Positions 32,227-41,195 of a stretch of DNA of 64,000 nt are shown in pieces; the first letter of the stretch is position 1, and each line of letters opens with the position of its first letter. A program made the position numbers and the translations under genes. Location of the stretch: NCBI RefSeq assembly GCF_003060885.1, contig NZ_QAIG01000008.1, forward strand, positions 285,904 through 349,903, written 5' to 3'. The stretch is from Pseudomonas sp. HMWF032 (lineage in GTDB: Bacteria; Pseudomonadota; Gammaproteobacteria; Pseudomonadales; Pseudomonadaceae). The notes beneath the pieces are model-generated. The model saw only the letters and a program-made list of their open reading frames with translations. It ran no database searches and had not been told where the DNA came from.

Positions 32227-32277
32227 AGCCATTCCTTCGCCGAACCACCCGATAACAACTAGAAGATAGGAGTTCCG

Positions 32278-32679
32278 ATGCGTCCAGGCCCGCTGTTTCT
32301 GCTCTTGACCCTGTGCTTGCCGGCCACCATCCAGGCCGAGGAAATTCCGCCGCAACCACTGGCAGAAGCCACGTCGGTACAGGCGCAAATTGATGATCTG
32401 GAACAGCGCCTGGCACTGAGTGAAGAGCAGCGTGAAGCCCTCAGCGCAGAACTGCAAAGCACGACAGATGAGCGCGAGACCCTGCAACTGCAGCGTCTGC
32501 GCCAGGAAAATCAGCGCCTCAAGCTACAACTGAAAAAACTTCAAGCCAGCGCCCCGCCACCCCTGATCAGCGAACAGCAGATGTGGTACGCCATCGGTGC
32601 CGGCTCTACCCTGCTCGGGGTGCTCATCGGAGCCCTGCTGCGCCGCGGGCGCCGCTCGCACAGCGAGTGGCTTAACTGA
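32278..32679 (+). CDS. Secreted/membrane coiled-coil protein of unknown function
   Basis: A 133-residue protein. It has a signal peptide (about residues 1-20, ending TIQA), a long charged coiled coil (about 35-95, heptads of Leu, Glu and Gln), and a single transmembrane helix near the C-terminus (IGAGSTLLGVLIGALL) followed by basic residues RRGRR. This resembles the C-terminal half of YgiM-like proteins but lacks an SH3 domain. It stops 4 bp before cpxR, so it likely shares its transcript and may take part in envelope-stress sensing. Annotation as an initiation factor in some genomes is not supported by the sequence. Confidence 0.72.
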   Translation: MRPGPLFLLLTLCLPATIQAEEIPPQPLAEATSVQAQIDDLEQRLALSEEQREALSAELQSTTDERETLQLQRLRQENQRLKLQLKKLQASAPPPLISEQQMWYAIGAGSTLLGVLIGALLRRGRRSHSEWLN

Positions 32680-32682
32680 CCC

Positions 32683-33360
32683 ATGAGCCGCCTGCTACTG
32701 ATCGACGACGACGTCGAACTCTGCGAACTGCTGGCCAATTGGCTGACCCAGGAAGGCTTCCAGGTCAGCGCCTGCCACGACGGCAGCAGCGCCCGCCAGG
32801 CGCTGGACATATCCAGCCCGGACGCCGTCGTACTGGATGTCATGCTGCCTGACGGCAGCGGCCTGGAATTGCTCAAGCAACTGCGCAGCGACCACCCTGA
32901 ACTGCCGGTGCTGATGTTGTCGGCCCGTGGCGAGCCGCTGGATCGGATTCTCGGCCTGGAGCTGGGGGCTGACGACTACCTGGCGAAACCCTGCGACCCC
33001 CGCGAACTCACCGCCCGACTGCGCGCCGTGTTGCGCCGCAGCCTGCCGGCCAGTTCCAGCAGCCCGCTAGACCTCGGCGACCTGCATTACAGCCAGATAC
33101 GCGGCACCGTGACCCTGGGCGAGCAGGACGTACTACTGACCCTCTCGGAAAGCCGCATCCTCGAAGCGTTGCTGCAACATCCAGGCGAACCGGTGGATAA
33201 ACAAGTACTGGCGCAACTGGCCCTCGGCCGCAAGCTGACCCTGTATGACCGCAGCCTGGATATGCACGTCAGCAACCTGCGCAAGAAACTCGGCCCGCAC
33301 GCCGATGGGCGCCAGCGCATCCTGGCGCTGCGCAGTCGCGGCTATTACTACAGTGCCTGA
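32683..33360 (+). CDS. cpxR: Response regulator CpxR (OmpR family)
   Basis: A 225-residue OmpR-type regulator. The receiver domain has Asp9/Asp10, the phospho-acceptor Asp52 and Lys102; the C-terminal winged helix ends with the RSRGYYYS hairpin. It pairs with the sensor kinase downstream. The Cpx system responds to misfolded envelope proteins, and in P. aeruginosa controls the mexAB-oprM pump and fabA. A GTAAA-type binding site lies directly after the gene, before the CpxP/Spy-like gene. Confidence 0.88.
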   Translation: MSRLLLIDDDVELCELLANWLTQEGFQVSACHDGSSARQALDISSPDAVVLDVMLPDGSGLELLKQLRSDHPELPVLMLSARGEPLDRILGLELGADDYLAKPCDPRELTARLRAVLRRSLPASSSSPLDLGDLHYSQIRGTVTLGEQDVLLTLSESRILEALLQHPGEPVDKQVLAQLALGRKLTLYDRSLDMHVSNLRKKLGPHADGRQRILALRSRGYYYSA

Positions 33361-33393
33361 GCACTGCTTGGCTAAATCCACCGCGCCCCGCTC

Positions 33394-33409
33394 TTTACCG
33401 AAGCTTTAC
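33394..33409 (-). promoter_or_regulatory. CpxR box before the CpxP/Spy-like gene
   Basis: Reads TTTAC-CGAAGC-TTTAC on the plus strand, i.e. GTAAA-N6-GTAAA on the minus strand, matching the CpxR consensus of two GTAAA repeats 4-8 bp apart. It sits 82 bp before the CpxP/Spy-like ATG. Confidence 0.7.
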
Positions 33410-33490
33410 CTTGCCCTGACTGCCCTTGACCTTGACCGCCCTAGACTGGGCTCATCCGGTACTTACCGGTTTCAGACAAGGAGACACACC

Positions 33491-33901
33491 ATGCGCAAGA
33501 CCCTGACTGCTGTACTGCTCGCCATGACCCTGCCAGCCCTGGCCATGGCAATGCCCGAGGGCGGCCCACGCCACGGCGGCGAGCACGGCTACCGTCTGTT
33601 TAAAGAGCTCGACCTGAGCAAAGAGCAACACCGCGAAATCCGCAAACTGATGGGCGAGCAGATGAAAGGTCGCCACGAGATCACCCAACGCTACCTGAGC
33701 AAACTGCCAACAGCTGAACAGAAAGCCATGCAGGATGAGCTGAAAGCGGCCGAGGGAAAGCAACACACGGCCATCCGCGCGCTGCTCAAGCCCGAGCAAC
33801 AGAAAGCCTTTGACGAACACCAGCTGAAAATGAGCGAACTCCGTGCAGAAATGGCCGAGTTCCAGGCCTGGAAAGCCGAGAAGGACAAACAGGCCAACTA
33901 A
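33491..33901 (+). CDS. CpxP/Spy-like periplasmic LTXXQ-type protein
   Basis: A 136-residue protein with a signal peptide (about 1-20, ending ALAMA) and a helical body of the Spy/CpxP type, with LSKEQHREI and LKPEQQKAF as the two LTxxQ-like motifs. CpxP inhibits the sensor CpxA and escorts misfolded proteins; Spy is a chaperone. Its place between cpxR and cpxA and the CpxR box upstream suggest the CpxP role. The start ATG follows AAGGAGA. Confidence 0.82.
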   Translation: MRKTLTAVLLAMTLPALAMAMPEGGPRHGGEHGYRLFKELDLSKEQHREIRKLMGEQMKGRHEITQRYLSKLPTAEQKAMQDELKAAEGKQHTAIRALLKPEQQKAFDEHQLKMSELRAEMAEFQAWKAEKDKQAN

Positions 33902-33920
33902 GCCTGAAGCCATCCCACCA

Positions 33921-33950
33921 CCGCCGAGCCACCGGGCTCGGCGGTTTTTT
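33921..33950 (+). terminator. Intrinsic terminator between the CpxP-like and cpxA genes
   Basis: CCGCCGAGCC-ACCG-GGCTCGGCGG followed by TTTTTT, a strong intrinsic terminator 20 bp after the CpxP-like gene and 16 bp before cpxA. Read-through would be needed to make the kinase from the upstream promoter, so it probably lowers cpxA relative to the others. Confidence 0.9.
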
Positions 33951-33965
33951 GCATGAGGAATAGCC

Positions 33966-35300
33966 GTGCGTTCACTGTTCTGGCGCATCTTTGCCAGTTT
34001 CTGGCTGGCGATCGCCCTGGTTGCGGGGCTGTCCATGCTGCTTGGGCGCATGATCAATCAGGACGCCTGGCTGCTCAGCCAGCACCCGGCCTTGGAACAC
34101 TTTGCCGAAAAGTGGACACAGCGTTACGAGAGCGAGGGCCCGCATGCAGCCCAGGCCCTACTGGAGCAACGCAAACGCAAGTTTCGCATCGACGTGCAGG
34201 TGCTTGATGACAGTGGCCAGCCACTGGTCGAAGGCACCTTTCCACCACGAGCGGCGGCATTCGAAGCGCGTCACCGCAATGAAAAACGCCTGCCCTGGCG
34301 CCGCCTGAGCGCCGAGTACACCAGCCCGCAAAGCGGCGAAACCTACCTGCTGATCTACCGCATACCGCTGCCGGAGATTGCCGCCTGGCAACGCGACAGT
34401 CTGCTATGGCCGCTCAGCGCCTTGGGTATCGCCATGCTGGTATTGACCCTGTTCAGCCTCTGGCTGACGCTGTCGATTACCCGCCCGCTGAACCGCCTGC
34501 GCGGCGCCGTACACGACTTGGGACAAACGGCTTACCAGCAGAACAGCCTGGCACGGCTGGCCGAACGGCGTGATGAACTGGGTGTACTGGCGGCTGACTT
34601 CAACCGCATGGGCGAGCGCGTGCAGGGTTTGATCAGCAGCCAACGCCAACTGCTGCGTGACGTCTCCCACGAACTGCGCTCGCCGCTCGCGCGCCTGCGT
34701 ATTGCCTTGGCCCTGACCGAGCGCGCCGACGCAACCGAACGCGAGAAATACTGGCCGCGTCTGAATCAGGAATGCGACCGCCTGGAAGCGCTGATCAGCG
34801 AAATTCTCGCCCTTGCACGCCTTGATGCCGACCTTGGTGCAGCTCAGCCGGTCCAACTCGACGATCTGCTGCGCAAGCTGCAAGACGATGCTCAACTGGA
34901 TGCACCAGACCAGCCACTCACCATACAGCTAGACCAAGACCTAACGCTCAGCGGCTGGCCGGATATGCTGCAACGCGCATTGGATAACCTGCTGCGCAAC
35001 GCACTGCGTTTCAACCCGACAGATCAGCCGATCGAAATATGCGCTCGCCGCGAGGGCGAAATGCTGTGCCTGAGTGTGCGCGATCACGGCCCCGGTGTGG
35101 CCCTCGAACAGCTGGCCCATCTTGGCGAACCCTTCTTCCGCGCACCCGGACAAACCAGCAGCGGTCATGGCCTGGGGCTGGCCATCGCCCGCCGCGCTGC
35201 CGAACGGCATGGGGGTCAGCTTGAGCTGGAAAATCATGCGCAAGGCGGCTTCATCGCCACCTTGCGTCTACCGCTTACTCAGCCACAGGCCAGGCCCTGA
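33966..35300 (+). CDS. cpxA: Sensor histidine kinase CpxA-like
   Basis: A 444-residue membrane histidine kinase. TM1 is at about 8-28, a periplasmic domain at 30-140, TM2 at 145-170, then HAMP. The H-box DVSHELRSPLARL lies near residue 239, and the N, G1 and G2 boxes (NLLRNALRFN, DHGPGV, GHGLGLAIA) are present. Starts at GTG with GAGG upstream. Its last 26 bases overlap the convergent nitroreductase gene. Confidence 0.88.
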   Translation: MRSLFWRIFASFWLAIALVAGLSMLLGRMINQDAWLLSQHPALEHFAEKWTQRYESEGPHAAQALLEQRKRKFRIDVQVLDDSGQPLVEGTFPPRAAAFEARHRNEKRLPWRRLSAEYTSPQSGETYLLIYRIPLPEIAAWQRDSLLWPLSALGIAMLVLTLFSLWLTLSITRPLNRLRGAVHDLGQTAYQQNSLARLAERRDELGVLAADFNRMGERVQGLISSQRQLLRDVSHELRSPLARLRIALALTERADATEREKYWPRLNQECDRLEALISEILALARLDADLGAAQPVQLDDLLRKLQDDAQLDAPDQPLTIQLDQDLTLSGWPDMLQRALDNLLRNALRFNPTDQPIEICARREGEMLCLSVRDHGPGVALEQLAHLGEPFFRAPGQTSSGHGLGLAIARRAAERHGGQLELENHAQGGFIATLRLPLTQPQARP

Positions 35301-35832
35301 CAAAGTCACTGACCTGCACCTGGGGCACCGCGCGCAATTCGCGCTCCGGGGTGCCCAGGTAGAGGTAGGCAATCAGCTGTTCATCGGCCGCCAGGCCCAG
35401 ACCGGCAGCCACCTGTGGGTTATAAGCCATATCACCGGTACGCCAAACCGCGCCGATACCCTGGGCATGGGCCGCCAGCAGGATCGCATGCGCTGCACAG
35501 CCAGCCGCCAGCACCTGCTCCTGCGCCGGCACCTTCACACTGGCCTGCACCCGCGCAATCACCAGCACCAGCAACGGTGCCCGTAGCGGCATGGCGCGCG
35601 CTTTGGTCAAGGCTTCAGGGCTGGCGTCGGCGGGTAAAGCGCTGGCAAACAGCTCGCCGAGCTGATTCAGCGCCTCGCCTTCCACGGTGAGAAAACGCCA
35701 GGGGCGCATTTGCCCGTGGTCGGGTGCGCGCAAGGCAGCGCGAAACAACAGTTCACGCTGAGCAGCATCAGGTGCCGGCGCGATCAGGCGCGGCGCGGAA
35801 ACACGGTTAAGCAGCGCATCAAGAGCGTCCAT
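35275..35832 (-). CDS. ydjA: YdjA-type nitroreductase family protein
   Basis: A 185-residue FMN-dependent nitroreductase of the small YdjA class, normally a homodimer. APDHGQMRPWRF is the N-terminal FMN/phosphate segment, and the C-terminal half has IGAVWRTGDMAYNP. Substrates of YdjA enzymes are not certain. The ATG at 35832 follows GAGG. It overlaps the 3' end of the convergent sensor kinase by 26 bp. Confidence 0.88.
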   Translation of the reverse strand: MDALDALLNRVSAPRLIAPAPDAAQRELLFRAALRAPDHGQMRPWRFLTVEGEALNQLGELFASALPADASPEALTKARAMPLRAPLLVLVIARVQASVKVPAQEQVLAAGCAAHAILLAAHAQGIGAVWRTGDMAYNPQVAAGLGLAADEQLIAYLYLGTPERELRAVPQVQVSDFVRAWPVAE

Positions 35833-35901
35833 CAGCCACCTCAACGATTTATACAGGTGAGCATTCTAGTGCTTGAGCGAGGCTGGCGGGTATCCGCAGG
35901 C

Positions 35902-36273
35902 TCAGGCGACCCGGTCCGGCGAGACACAGGGCATGATCGGTGGCGTCAGCGGCGGCAGACCATGAGCCTGGCGCGCGGCATCGCAGTGCGGATTATGTTC
36001 ACCGTTGGCCCATGACGCTTCAAACTCGCGGCAAGTACTCGAACGCTGCTCATACAGGGTGCAGCGCACACCCTGCCCTACTTCGCCCATCAATGCGTTG
36101 CAACGTGGCGGCTTACCTTCAGTGCCACGCATGGCGACACGGTGCGGGGTGATCAGCACCACCTGATCATCCGGCATCAGTCCGCCGGCCGATTGGCACT
36201 CACCCCAAAAGAACGACACACGAAAATAGGCGCAGCAGGCGCCACAATTCAAACAAGGATTGCTATCAGACAT
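35902..36273 (-). CDS. YkgJ family cysteine-cluster protein
   Basis: A 123-residue protein of the UPF0153/YkgJ family, defined by cysteines that probably bind zinc or an Fe-S cluster. CLNCGACCAYFRV at the N-terminus is the signature, with further Cys at RCNAL, RCTLYEQRSSTCREF and HCDAAR. Function is unknown. The start MSDSNPC is the family start; the frame runs open far upstream but is not conserved. It is divergent from trkH. Confidence 0.85.
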   Translation of the reverse strand: MSDSNPCLNCGACCAYFRVSFFWGECQSAGGLMPDDQVVLITPHRVAMRGTEGKPPRCNALMGEVGQGVRCTLYEQRSSTCREFEASWANGEHNPHCDAARQAHGLPPLTPPIMPCVSPDRVA

Positions 36274-36424
36274 GATGGAAGGCTCAGAAACCGGCAAGGG
36301 CCGGCACCTGGCGGCTATTCTATGCAGTGCCAAGCGCTTGTAAAGCGCGCAATGCAGCAGCTGTACAGCGGCTTCAGCCCGCGTAGAATGACGCCCCTTT
36401 GCCCCATAGCCCGAGTTCACCTCC

Positions 36425-37879
36425 ATGTCATTGCCGACACTGCGCATCATCGCTTTCATCCTCGGCATTTTCCTGATCACCCTGGCCGTCAGCATGTTGA
36501 TTCCCATGCTGACGCTGCTGCTCTATTCGCGCACGGATGACCTGGACGCCTTTCTCTGGTCGAGCCTGGTAACCGCCGTCGCCGGGATTGCCATGATCCT
36601 TCCCGGGCGCCCCAAGGAAGCACAGCTGCGCCCACGCGACATGTACCTGCTGACCACCTGCAGCTGGTTGGTGGTGTGCGTCTTCGCCGCGCTGCCGATG
36701 GTGCTGATTCACCATATCAGCTACACCGATGCCTTTTTCGAAACCATGTCCGGGGTGACCACGACCGGCTCCACCATCCTGGTCGGGCTGGACAAGGCCT
36801 CCCCCGGCCTGCTGATCTGGCGTTCGATGCTGCACTGGCTAGGCGGCATCGGCTTTATCGGCATGGCCGTGGCCATCCTGCCACTGCTGCGAGTCGGCGG
36901 TATGCGCCTGTTCCAGACCGAATCCTCCGACTGGGGTGAGAAAGTCATGCCGCGCTCACATATGGCAGCCAAGTACATTCTGCTGATCTACAGCGCTCTT
37001 ACCTTGCTCGGTTTTTTGGCGTTCTGGATCGCCGGCATGACGCCCTTTGAAGCCATAAATCATGCGATGTCGCTTATCTCAACTGGCGGCTTTTCGACCT
37101 CGGACTTGTCGCTGGCCAACTGGCCCCAACCGGCCGTGCACTGGGTCGCGGTGGTGGTCATGATCTTCGGTAGTCTGCCCTTTACCCTGTATGTGGCAAC
37201 CCTACGCGGCCATCGTCGAGCACTGTTCAAGGACCATCAGGTACGCGGCTTTCTCGGCTTTCTCGTGGTCACCTGGCTGGTGTTCGGCACCTGGCTGTGG
37301 CTGCACTCGGATAACAGTTGGCTGGATGCGTTCCGCATCGTTGCGGTGAACGTTACCTCAGTGGTCACAACCACGGGGGTTGCATTGGGCGACTACACCA
37401 CCTGGGGCAGTTTCGCCGTACTGCTGTTCTTCTACCTGACCTTCGTAGGCGGCTGTTCGGGCTCCACCGCCGGCGGGCTGAAGATCTTCCGCTTCCAGGT
37501 GGCTTATGTGCTGCTCAAGGCCAACCTGCAGCAACTGGTGCACCCACGCGCGGTGATCAAGCAGCAGTACAACAACCACACCCTCGATGAAGAGATTGTT
37601 CGCTCGTTGATTACGTTCTCGTTCTTCTTCGCCATCACCATCGGCGTCATCGCGCTGGGCTTGGCGCTGATTGGTCTTGACTGGGTCACCGCCCTTACCG
37701 GTGCAGCGACAGCGGTGTGTAACGTGGGCCCGGGGCTGGGTCCGATCATTGGCCCTGCGGGTAACTTCTCGACGCTGCCTGACTCTGCCAAGTGGCTGCT
37801 GACAGTCGGCATGCTGCTGGGCCGCTTGGAGATTCTCACCGTACTGGTACTGTTCACCCGCGCATTCTGGCGGCATTGA
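36425..37879 (+). CDS. trkH: Trk potassium uptake protein TrkH, copy 1
   Basis: A 484-residue K+ channel subunit of the Trk/Ktr/HKT superfamily with four M1-P-M2 repeats. The four filter glycines are seen in TTTGSTIL, STGGFST, TTTGVAL and CNVGPGLG. TrkH works with the NAD/ATP-gated ring protein TrkA, which is not in this window. It is followed after 78 bp by a second full-length homologue aligning without gaps. The ribosome site is weak (GAG only). Confidence 0.93.
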   Translation: MSLPTLRIIAFILGIFLITLAVSMLIPMLTLLLYSRTDDLDAFLWSSLVTAVAGIAMILPGRPKEAQLRPRDMYLLTTCSWLVVCVFAALPMVLIHHISYTDAFFETMSGVTTTGSTILVGLDKASPGLLIWRSMLHWLGGIGFIGMAVAILPLLRVGGMRLFQTESSDWGEKVMPRSHMAAKYILLIYSALTLLGFLAFWIAGMTPFEAINHAMSLISTGGFSTSDLSLANWPQPAVHWVAVVVMIFGSLPFTLYVATLRGHRRALFKDHQVRGFLGFLVVTWLVFGTWLWLHSDNSWLDAFRIVAVNVTSVVTTTGVALGDYTTWGSFAVLLFFYLTFVGGCSGSTAGGLKIFRFQVAYVLLKANLQQLVHPRAVIKQQYNNHTLDEEIVRSLITFSFFFAITIGVIALGLALIGLDWVTALTGAATAVCNVGPGLGPIIGPAGNFSTLPDSAKWLLTVGMLLGRLEILTVLVLFTRAFWRH

Positions 37880-37957
37880 TGCTCACTGAACGCTAGGGCA
37901 AACGGCATGCCCTGACTCGTACCTAGACCTCTGGTCTACAGACATGGAACCACGTAG

Positions 37958-39412
37958 ATGGCTTGGCCGACCTTACGGATCATCACGTTCATCAACGGCA
38001 TCTTTCTGCTGACGCTGGCCATCAGCATGACCATCCCGATGCTGACCCTGGTGCTGTTTGGCCGAGCGCATGAGCTCAACGCCTTTCTCTGGTCAAGCCT
38101 GATCACCTTTATCGCCGGCATGGCGATGATTGTTCAGGGCCGACCCAAGGATCTACAGCTGCGTCCGCGCGACATGTACCTGCTGACGGTATCGAGCTGG
38201 ATATTGGTGGGGCTGTTCGCCGCCCTGCCGTTTATGTTCTCCCAGCACCTGGGGCTGACCGACGCTGTGTTTGAGAGCATATCTGGCATCACTGCAACAG
38301 GCGCCACCGTGCTGGTGGGGCTGGACAGCATGTCGCCGGGCATTTTGATCTGGCGTTCATTGCTGCATTGGCTGGGCGGTATTGGCTTTATCGCCATGGC
38401 CGTGGCCATTCTGCCGATGCTGCGCATCGGCGGCATGCGCCTGTTCCAGACCGAATCCTCGGACCGCTCCGAGAAGATCATGCCGCGCTCGCACATGGTC
38501 GCCAAATACATGGTCGCGGCCTACGTCGGCATTAGCATCATCGGCTTCCTGGCCCTGTGGAGCGCCGGCATGGGTGGCTTTGATGCGATCAACCACACCA
38601 TGTCGGCCATCTCCACGGGCGGGTTTTCCACGTCAGATCAATCGGTGGGCAAGTGGGCCGAGCCGGCCGTGCACTGGGTCATCATCGTGCTGATGATCCT
38701 CGGCAGCGTACCCTTTGTGCTGTTGGCGTCCATGCTGCGCGGCAACTACATGGCCCTGATCAGGGACCAGCAAGTGCGGGGCTTTCTGGCGATTCTGTTG
38801 AGTATTTGGCTGGTCTTGGGCACCTGGTACTGCCTGAGCACCGAGCTGCACTGGCTGGAAGCCATCCGCCATGTGGCCTTCAACACCACCTCGATCATGA
38901 CCACCACCGGCTTTGCCCTGGGCGATTACACCCTATGGGGCGGTTTTGCCGGCATGCTGTTCTTCTACCTGGGCTTTATCGGCGGCTGCTCGGGTTCAAC
39001 GGCGGGGGGGTTGAAAATCTTCCGCTTCCAAGTGGCTTATGTGTTGCTCAAGGCCAACCTGATGCAGTTGGTCCACCCGCGTGCGGTGATCAAGCAGCAG
39101 TACAACCGGCATAACCTGGATGAAGACATCGTTCGTTCGATTCTGACCTTCTCATTCTTCTTCACCATCACCATTGCCCTACTGGCCCTGGCTCTGACCC
39201 TCTGCGGTCTGGACTGGATCACCGCGCTCAGCGGAGCCGCCAGCACCGTCTCCGGCGTCGGCCCCGGCATGGGTCCGATCATTGGCCCGGCGGGTAACTT
39301 TTCCAGCTTGCCCGACACTGCAAAATGGCTGCTGACATTCGGCATGCTGCTCGGTCGCCTGGAAATTCTTACCGTGCTGGTGCTTATGCTGCCGGCTTTC
39401 TGGCGACACTAA
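37958..39412 (+). CDS. trkH: Trk potassium uptake protein TrkH, copy 2
   Basis: A second 484-residue TrkH, same length as copy 1 and about two-thirds identical by eye, with whole blocks of identical DNA around GGCSGSTAGGLKIFRFQVAY. Filter glycines: TATGATVL, STGGFST, TTTGFAL, SGVGPGMG, so repeats 1, 3 and 4 differ slightly from copy 1. The pair is a tandem duplication that has diverged. A TAGACC-TCT-GGTCTA hairpin lies in the 78-bp gap (37924-37938). The start is weak (no clear SD). TrkH and TrkG/I isoforms with different affinities are known elsewhere. Confidence 0.93.
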   Translation: MAWPTLRIITFINGIFLLTLAISMTIPMLTLVLFGRAHELNAFLWSSLITFIAGMAMIVQGRPKDLQLRPRDMYLLTVSSWILVGLFAALPFMFSQHLGLTDAVFESISGITATGATVLVGLDSMSPGILIWRSLLHWLGGIGFIAMAVAILPMLRIGGMRLFQTESSDRSEKIMPRSHMVAKYMVAAYVGISIIGFLALWSAGMGGFDAINHTMSAISTGGFSTSDQSVGKWAEPAVHWVIIVLMILGSVPFVLLASMLRGNYMALIRDQQVRGFLAILLSIWLVLGTWYCLSTELHWLEAIRHVAFNTTSIMTTTGFALGDYTLWGGFAGMLFFYLGFIGGCSGSTAGGLKIFRFQVAYVLLKANLMQLVHPRAVIKQQYNRHNLDEDIVRSILTFSFFFTITIALLALALTLCGLDWITALSGAASTVSGVGPGMGPIIGPAGNFSSLPDTAKWLLTFGMLLGRLEILTVLVLMLPAFWRH

Positions 39413-39611
39413 GAATCTATTTACGATCTGCTGCGCGCCGGCCCTGCCGCGTTAAAAACAGAGCGGGATGTGGCGTCTCGAAATGCTCATGTCCAAGAAC
39501 ACACTCCGCTTCCTCGCCGTTTTGACCAGCCAGAGGCGGTTATTACTGTAGCGCCTCGCCCGGCTCTAGCTCGCAAGATCGTAAACAGATTCTGAACACC
39601 ACGATGCATAG

Positions 39612-40613
39612 CTACAGACGCGCGCGGTACTCACCCGGTGTGCTGTCAAACCAGCGGCGGAAAGCGCGGAAGAAATTGCTCGGATCGGAAAACCCCAACA
39701 GGTAGGAAATTTCCAGCAGTGTGAGGTTAGCCTGGCCCAGGTACTGCCCTGCCAGCTCACGGCGGGTGTCATCGAGTAACTGCTGATAGCTGGTCCCTTC
39801 ATCCTGCAGACGTCGCTGCAAGGTGCGCTCGGACAACAACAGCGTCTGCGCCACAACTTCACGTTTGGGCTCACCCTGGGGCAGCAAACGACAAAGCACC
39901 TGACGCACCTGATGGGTCACCCGTGAGCCAGAAAACCGCGCCAGGTAGTCACCGGCAAAACGGTCATGCAACTGCGCCAACGCCTCATTCGCCGACGGTA
40001 ACGGTGCATCCAGGTCAGTGCGTTCGAACAACAGAGCATAGTGCTCGGCATTGAATTTCAGCGGGCACTGGAATACCGCCTCATACGGGGCCAGGTCGTC
40101 CGGCGCAGGCCCCATCAGACTGACCAGGCGTGGGCGCAGCGGTTTGCTGGTCAGCCAGCGGCAGAATGCCAGCGAGTACGCCAACGATGCCTCGGCACTT
40201 TGCCGCGCCGAGGGCAGGCGATCACCGTGAATCGCCAGGAGCATTTCATAGCCGTCGGCTGTGGGGTGGAAACTGAGGTCGGCGCCCTCCCCAATAATCC
40301 GCTGATAACGCACCAGACGAGCAAAACCCTCCTGCAGGTTGCGGCTGCTCATCACCGCATATCCCACAACATTGAATGAGGATGGCCGCAGGATTTTTGC
40401 CATATTCAAACCAATGGCCGGGTTACCAGAGGCTTCCACTGCCAGATGCCAGAGCCGAGTCATGGCATCCTGGGCGAAGCGTGCATCGGGATTGGTCAAT
40501 GCGGCATAGTCGAGGCCCAGCTGGACAAACAAACGGCGGCAATCAACTCCGCCCAACTCCAGTGCCGCGACAATCCCCGAGGCCCAACTGGATGAAGTGG
40601 TACGTTCGCTCAT
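39612..40613 (-). CDS. AraC-family transcriptional regulator (OruR-like, Arabinose_bd N-domain)
   Basis: A 333-residue regulator with the large N-terminal ligand-binding domain (about 1-200, Arabinose_bd type seen in OruR and similar regulators) and a C-terminal AraC HTH at about 235-330 (VAQTLLLSERTLQRRLQDEG, then LLGFSDPSNFFRAFRRW). Target unknown; it is divergent from the Mpo1-like gene and convergent with trkH. The ATG at 40613 gives the usual family length; an open frame continues upstream without support. Confidence 0.88.
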   Translation of the reverse strand: MSERTTSSSWASGIVAALELGGVDCRRLFVQLGLDYAALTNPDARFAQDAMTRLWHLAVEASGNPAIGLNMAKILRPSSFNVVGYAVMSSRNLQEGFARLVRYQRIIGEGADLSFHPTADGYEMLLAIHGDRLPSARQSAEASLAYSLAFCRWLTSKPLRPRLVSLMGPAPDDLAPYEAVFQCPLKFNAEHYALLFERTDLDAPLPSANEALAQLHDRFAGDYLARFSGSRVTHQVRQVLCRLLPQGEPKREVVAQTLLLSERTLQRRLQDEGTSYQQLLDDTRRELAGQYLGQANLTLLEISYLLGFSDPSNFFRAFRRWFDSTPGEYRARL

Positions 40614-40763
40614 GACGTGTTCTGTTCTTATTCTGAAGGGCGACAGAAGGATACTAAACTGGCACTGAATGTCAGTGGCCCAGTGCGTCAGTCGACCTAG
40701 ACTGCAAGTAAGCCGCCGCGGCTGCAACCCTGGCGGCGTGCAAAACAATAAGAGGAGGCCCAG

Positions 40764-41081
40764 ATGAGCAGCGAAACCCGCGAACGCTACAGCAGCTTCG
40801 CCGAGTTCTACCCCTACTACCTGCAGGAGCACAGTAACGCCACCTGCCGACGCCTGCATTATGTCGGCAGCCTGCTGGTGCTCTGTATGCTGGCCTACGC
40901 CCTGGGGACGCAGCAGTGGCTGTGGCTGCTGAGCATCCCGTTGATTGGCTACGGCTTTGCCTGGATCGGTCATTTCGTCTTCGAAAAGAACCGTCCGGCC
41001 ACCTTCGACTACCCGCTTTACTCGCTGATGGGCGACTGGGTGATGCTCAAGGATGCCTTTACCGGCCGCATCAAATTCTAG
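40764..41081 (+). CDS. DUF962/Mpo1-like membrane protein
   Basis: A 105-residue protein with two predicted membrane helices (about 32-47 and 53-72) and the DUF962 signature HYVGSLL, GHFVFEKNRPATF, YPLYSLMGDW. The yeast homologue Mpo1 is a dioxygenase in alpha-oxidation of 2-hydroxy fatty acids, with conserved His residues that are visible here (RLHYVG, GHFVFEK). The bacterial role is not established. AAGAGGAGG ribosome site. Confidence 0.85.
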   Translation: MSSETRERYSSFAEFYPYYLQEHSNATCRRLHYVGSLLVLCMLAYALGTQQWLWLLSIPLIGYGFAWIGHFVFEKNRPATFDYPLYSLMGDWVMLKDAFTGRIKF

Positions 41082-41131
41082 AGCCCAATGCTGCAACGCA
41101 GCCAGGCCACACTGCCGTTCGGCTGCAACGC

Positions 41132-41160
41132 TTGGCGGCCGTGGTGGGCTTGGTTATGAT
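41132..41160 (+). promoter_or_regulatory. Predicted sigma-70 promoter of cyaB
   Basis: TTGGCG (41132-41137), a 17-bp spacer, and TATGAT (41155-41160) make a good match; transcription would start near 41167, placing the inverted repeat at 41172-41195 in the leader. Confidence 0.55.
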
Positions 41161-41171
41161 CCCTTGCTATT

Positions 41172-41195
41172 TTGCACGCCAGCCATGGCGTGCAA
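41172..41195 (+). repeat. Perfect inverted repeat in the cyaB leader
   Basis: TTGCACGCC-AGCCAT-GGCGTGCAA, a perfect 9-bp stem with a 6-base loop, about 50 bp before the cyaB ATG and just past the predicted start of transcription. It may be an operator or a leader hairpin. Confidence 0.6.

Noticed and set aside
37924..37938. TAGACC-TCT-GGTCTA between the trkH genes as a terminator
   Set aside because: Short 6-bp stem, triloop and no T-run; too weak to call.
40614..41096. Upstream extension of the AraC regulator by 160 codons
   Set aside because: It covers the divergent promoter and the opposite-strand DUF962 gene; the conserved protein starts at 40613.
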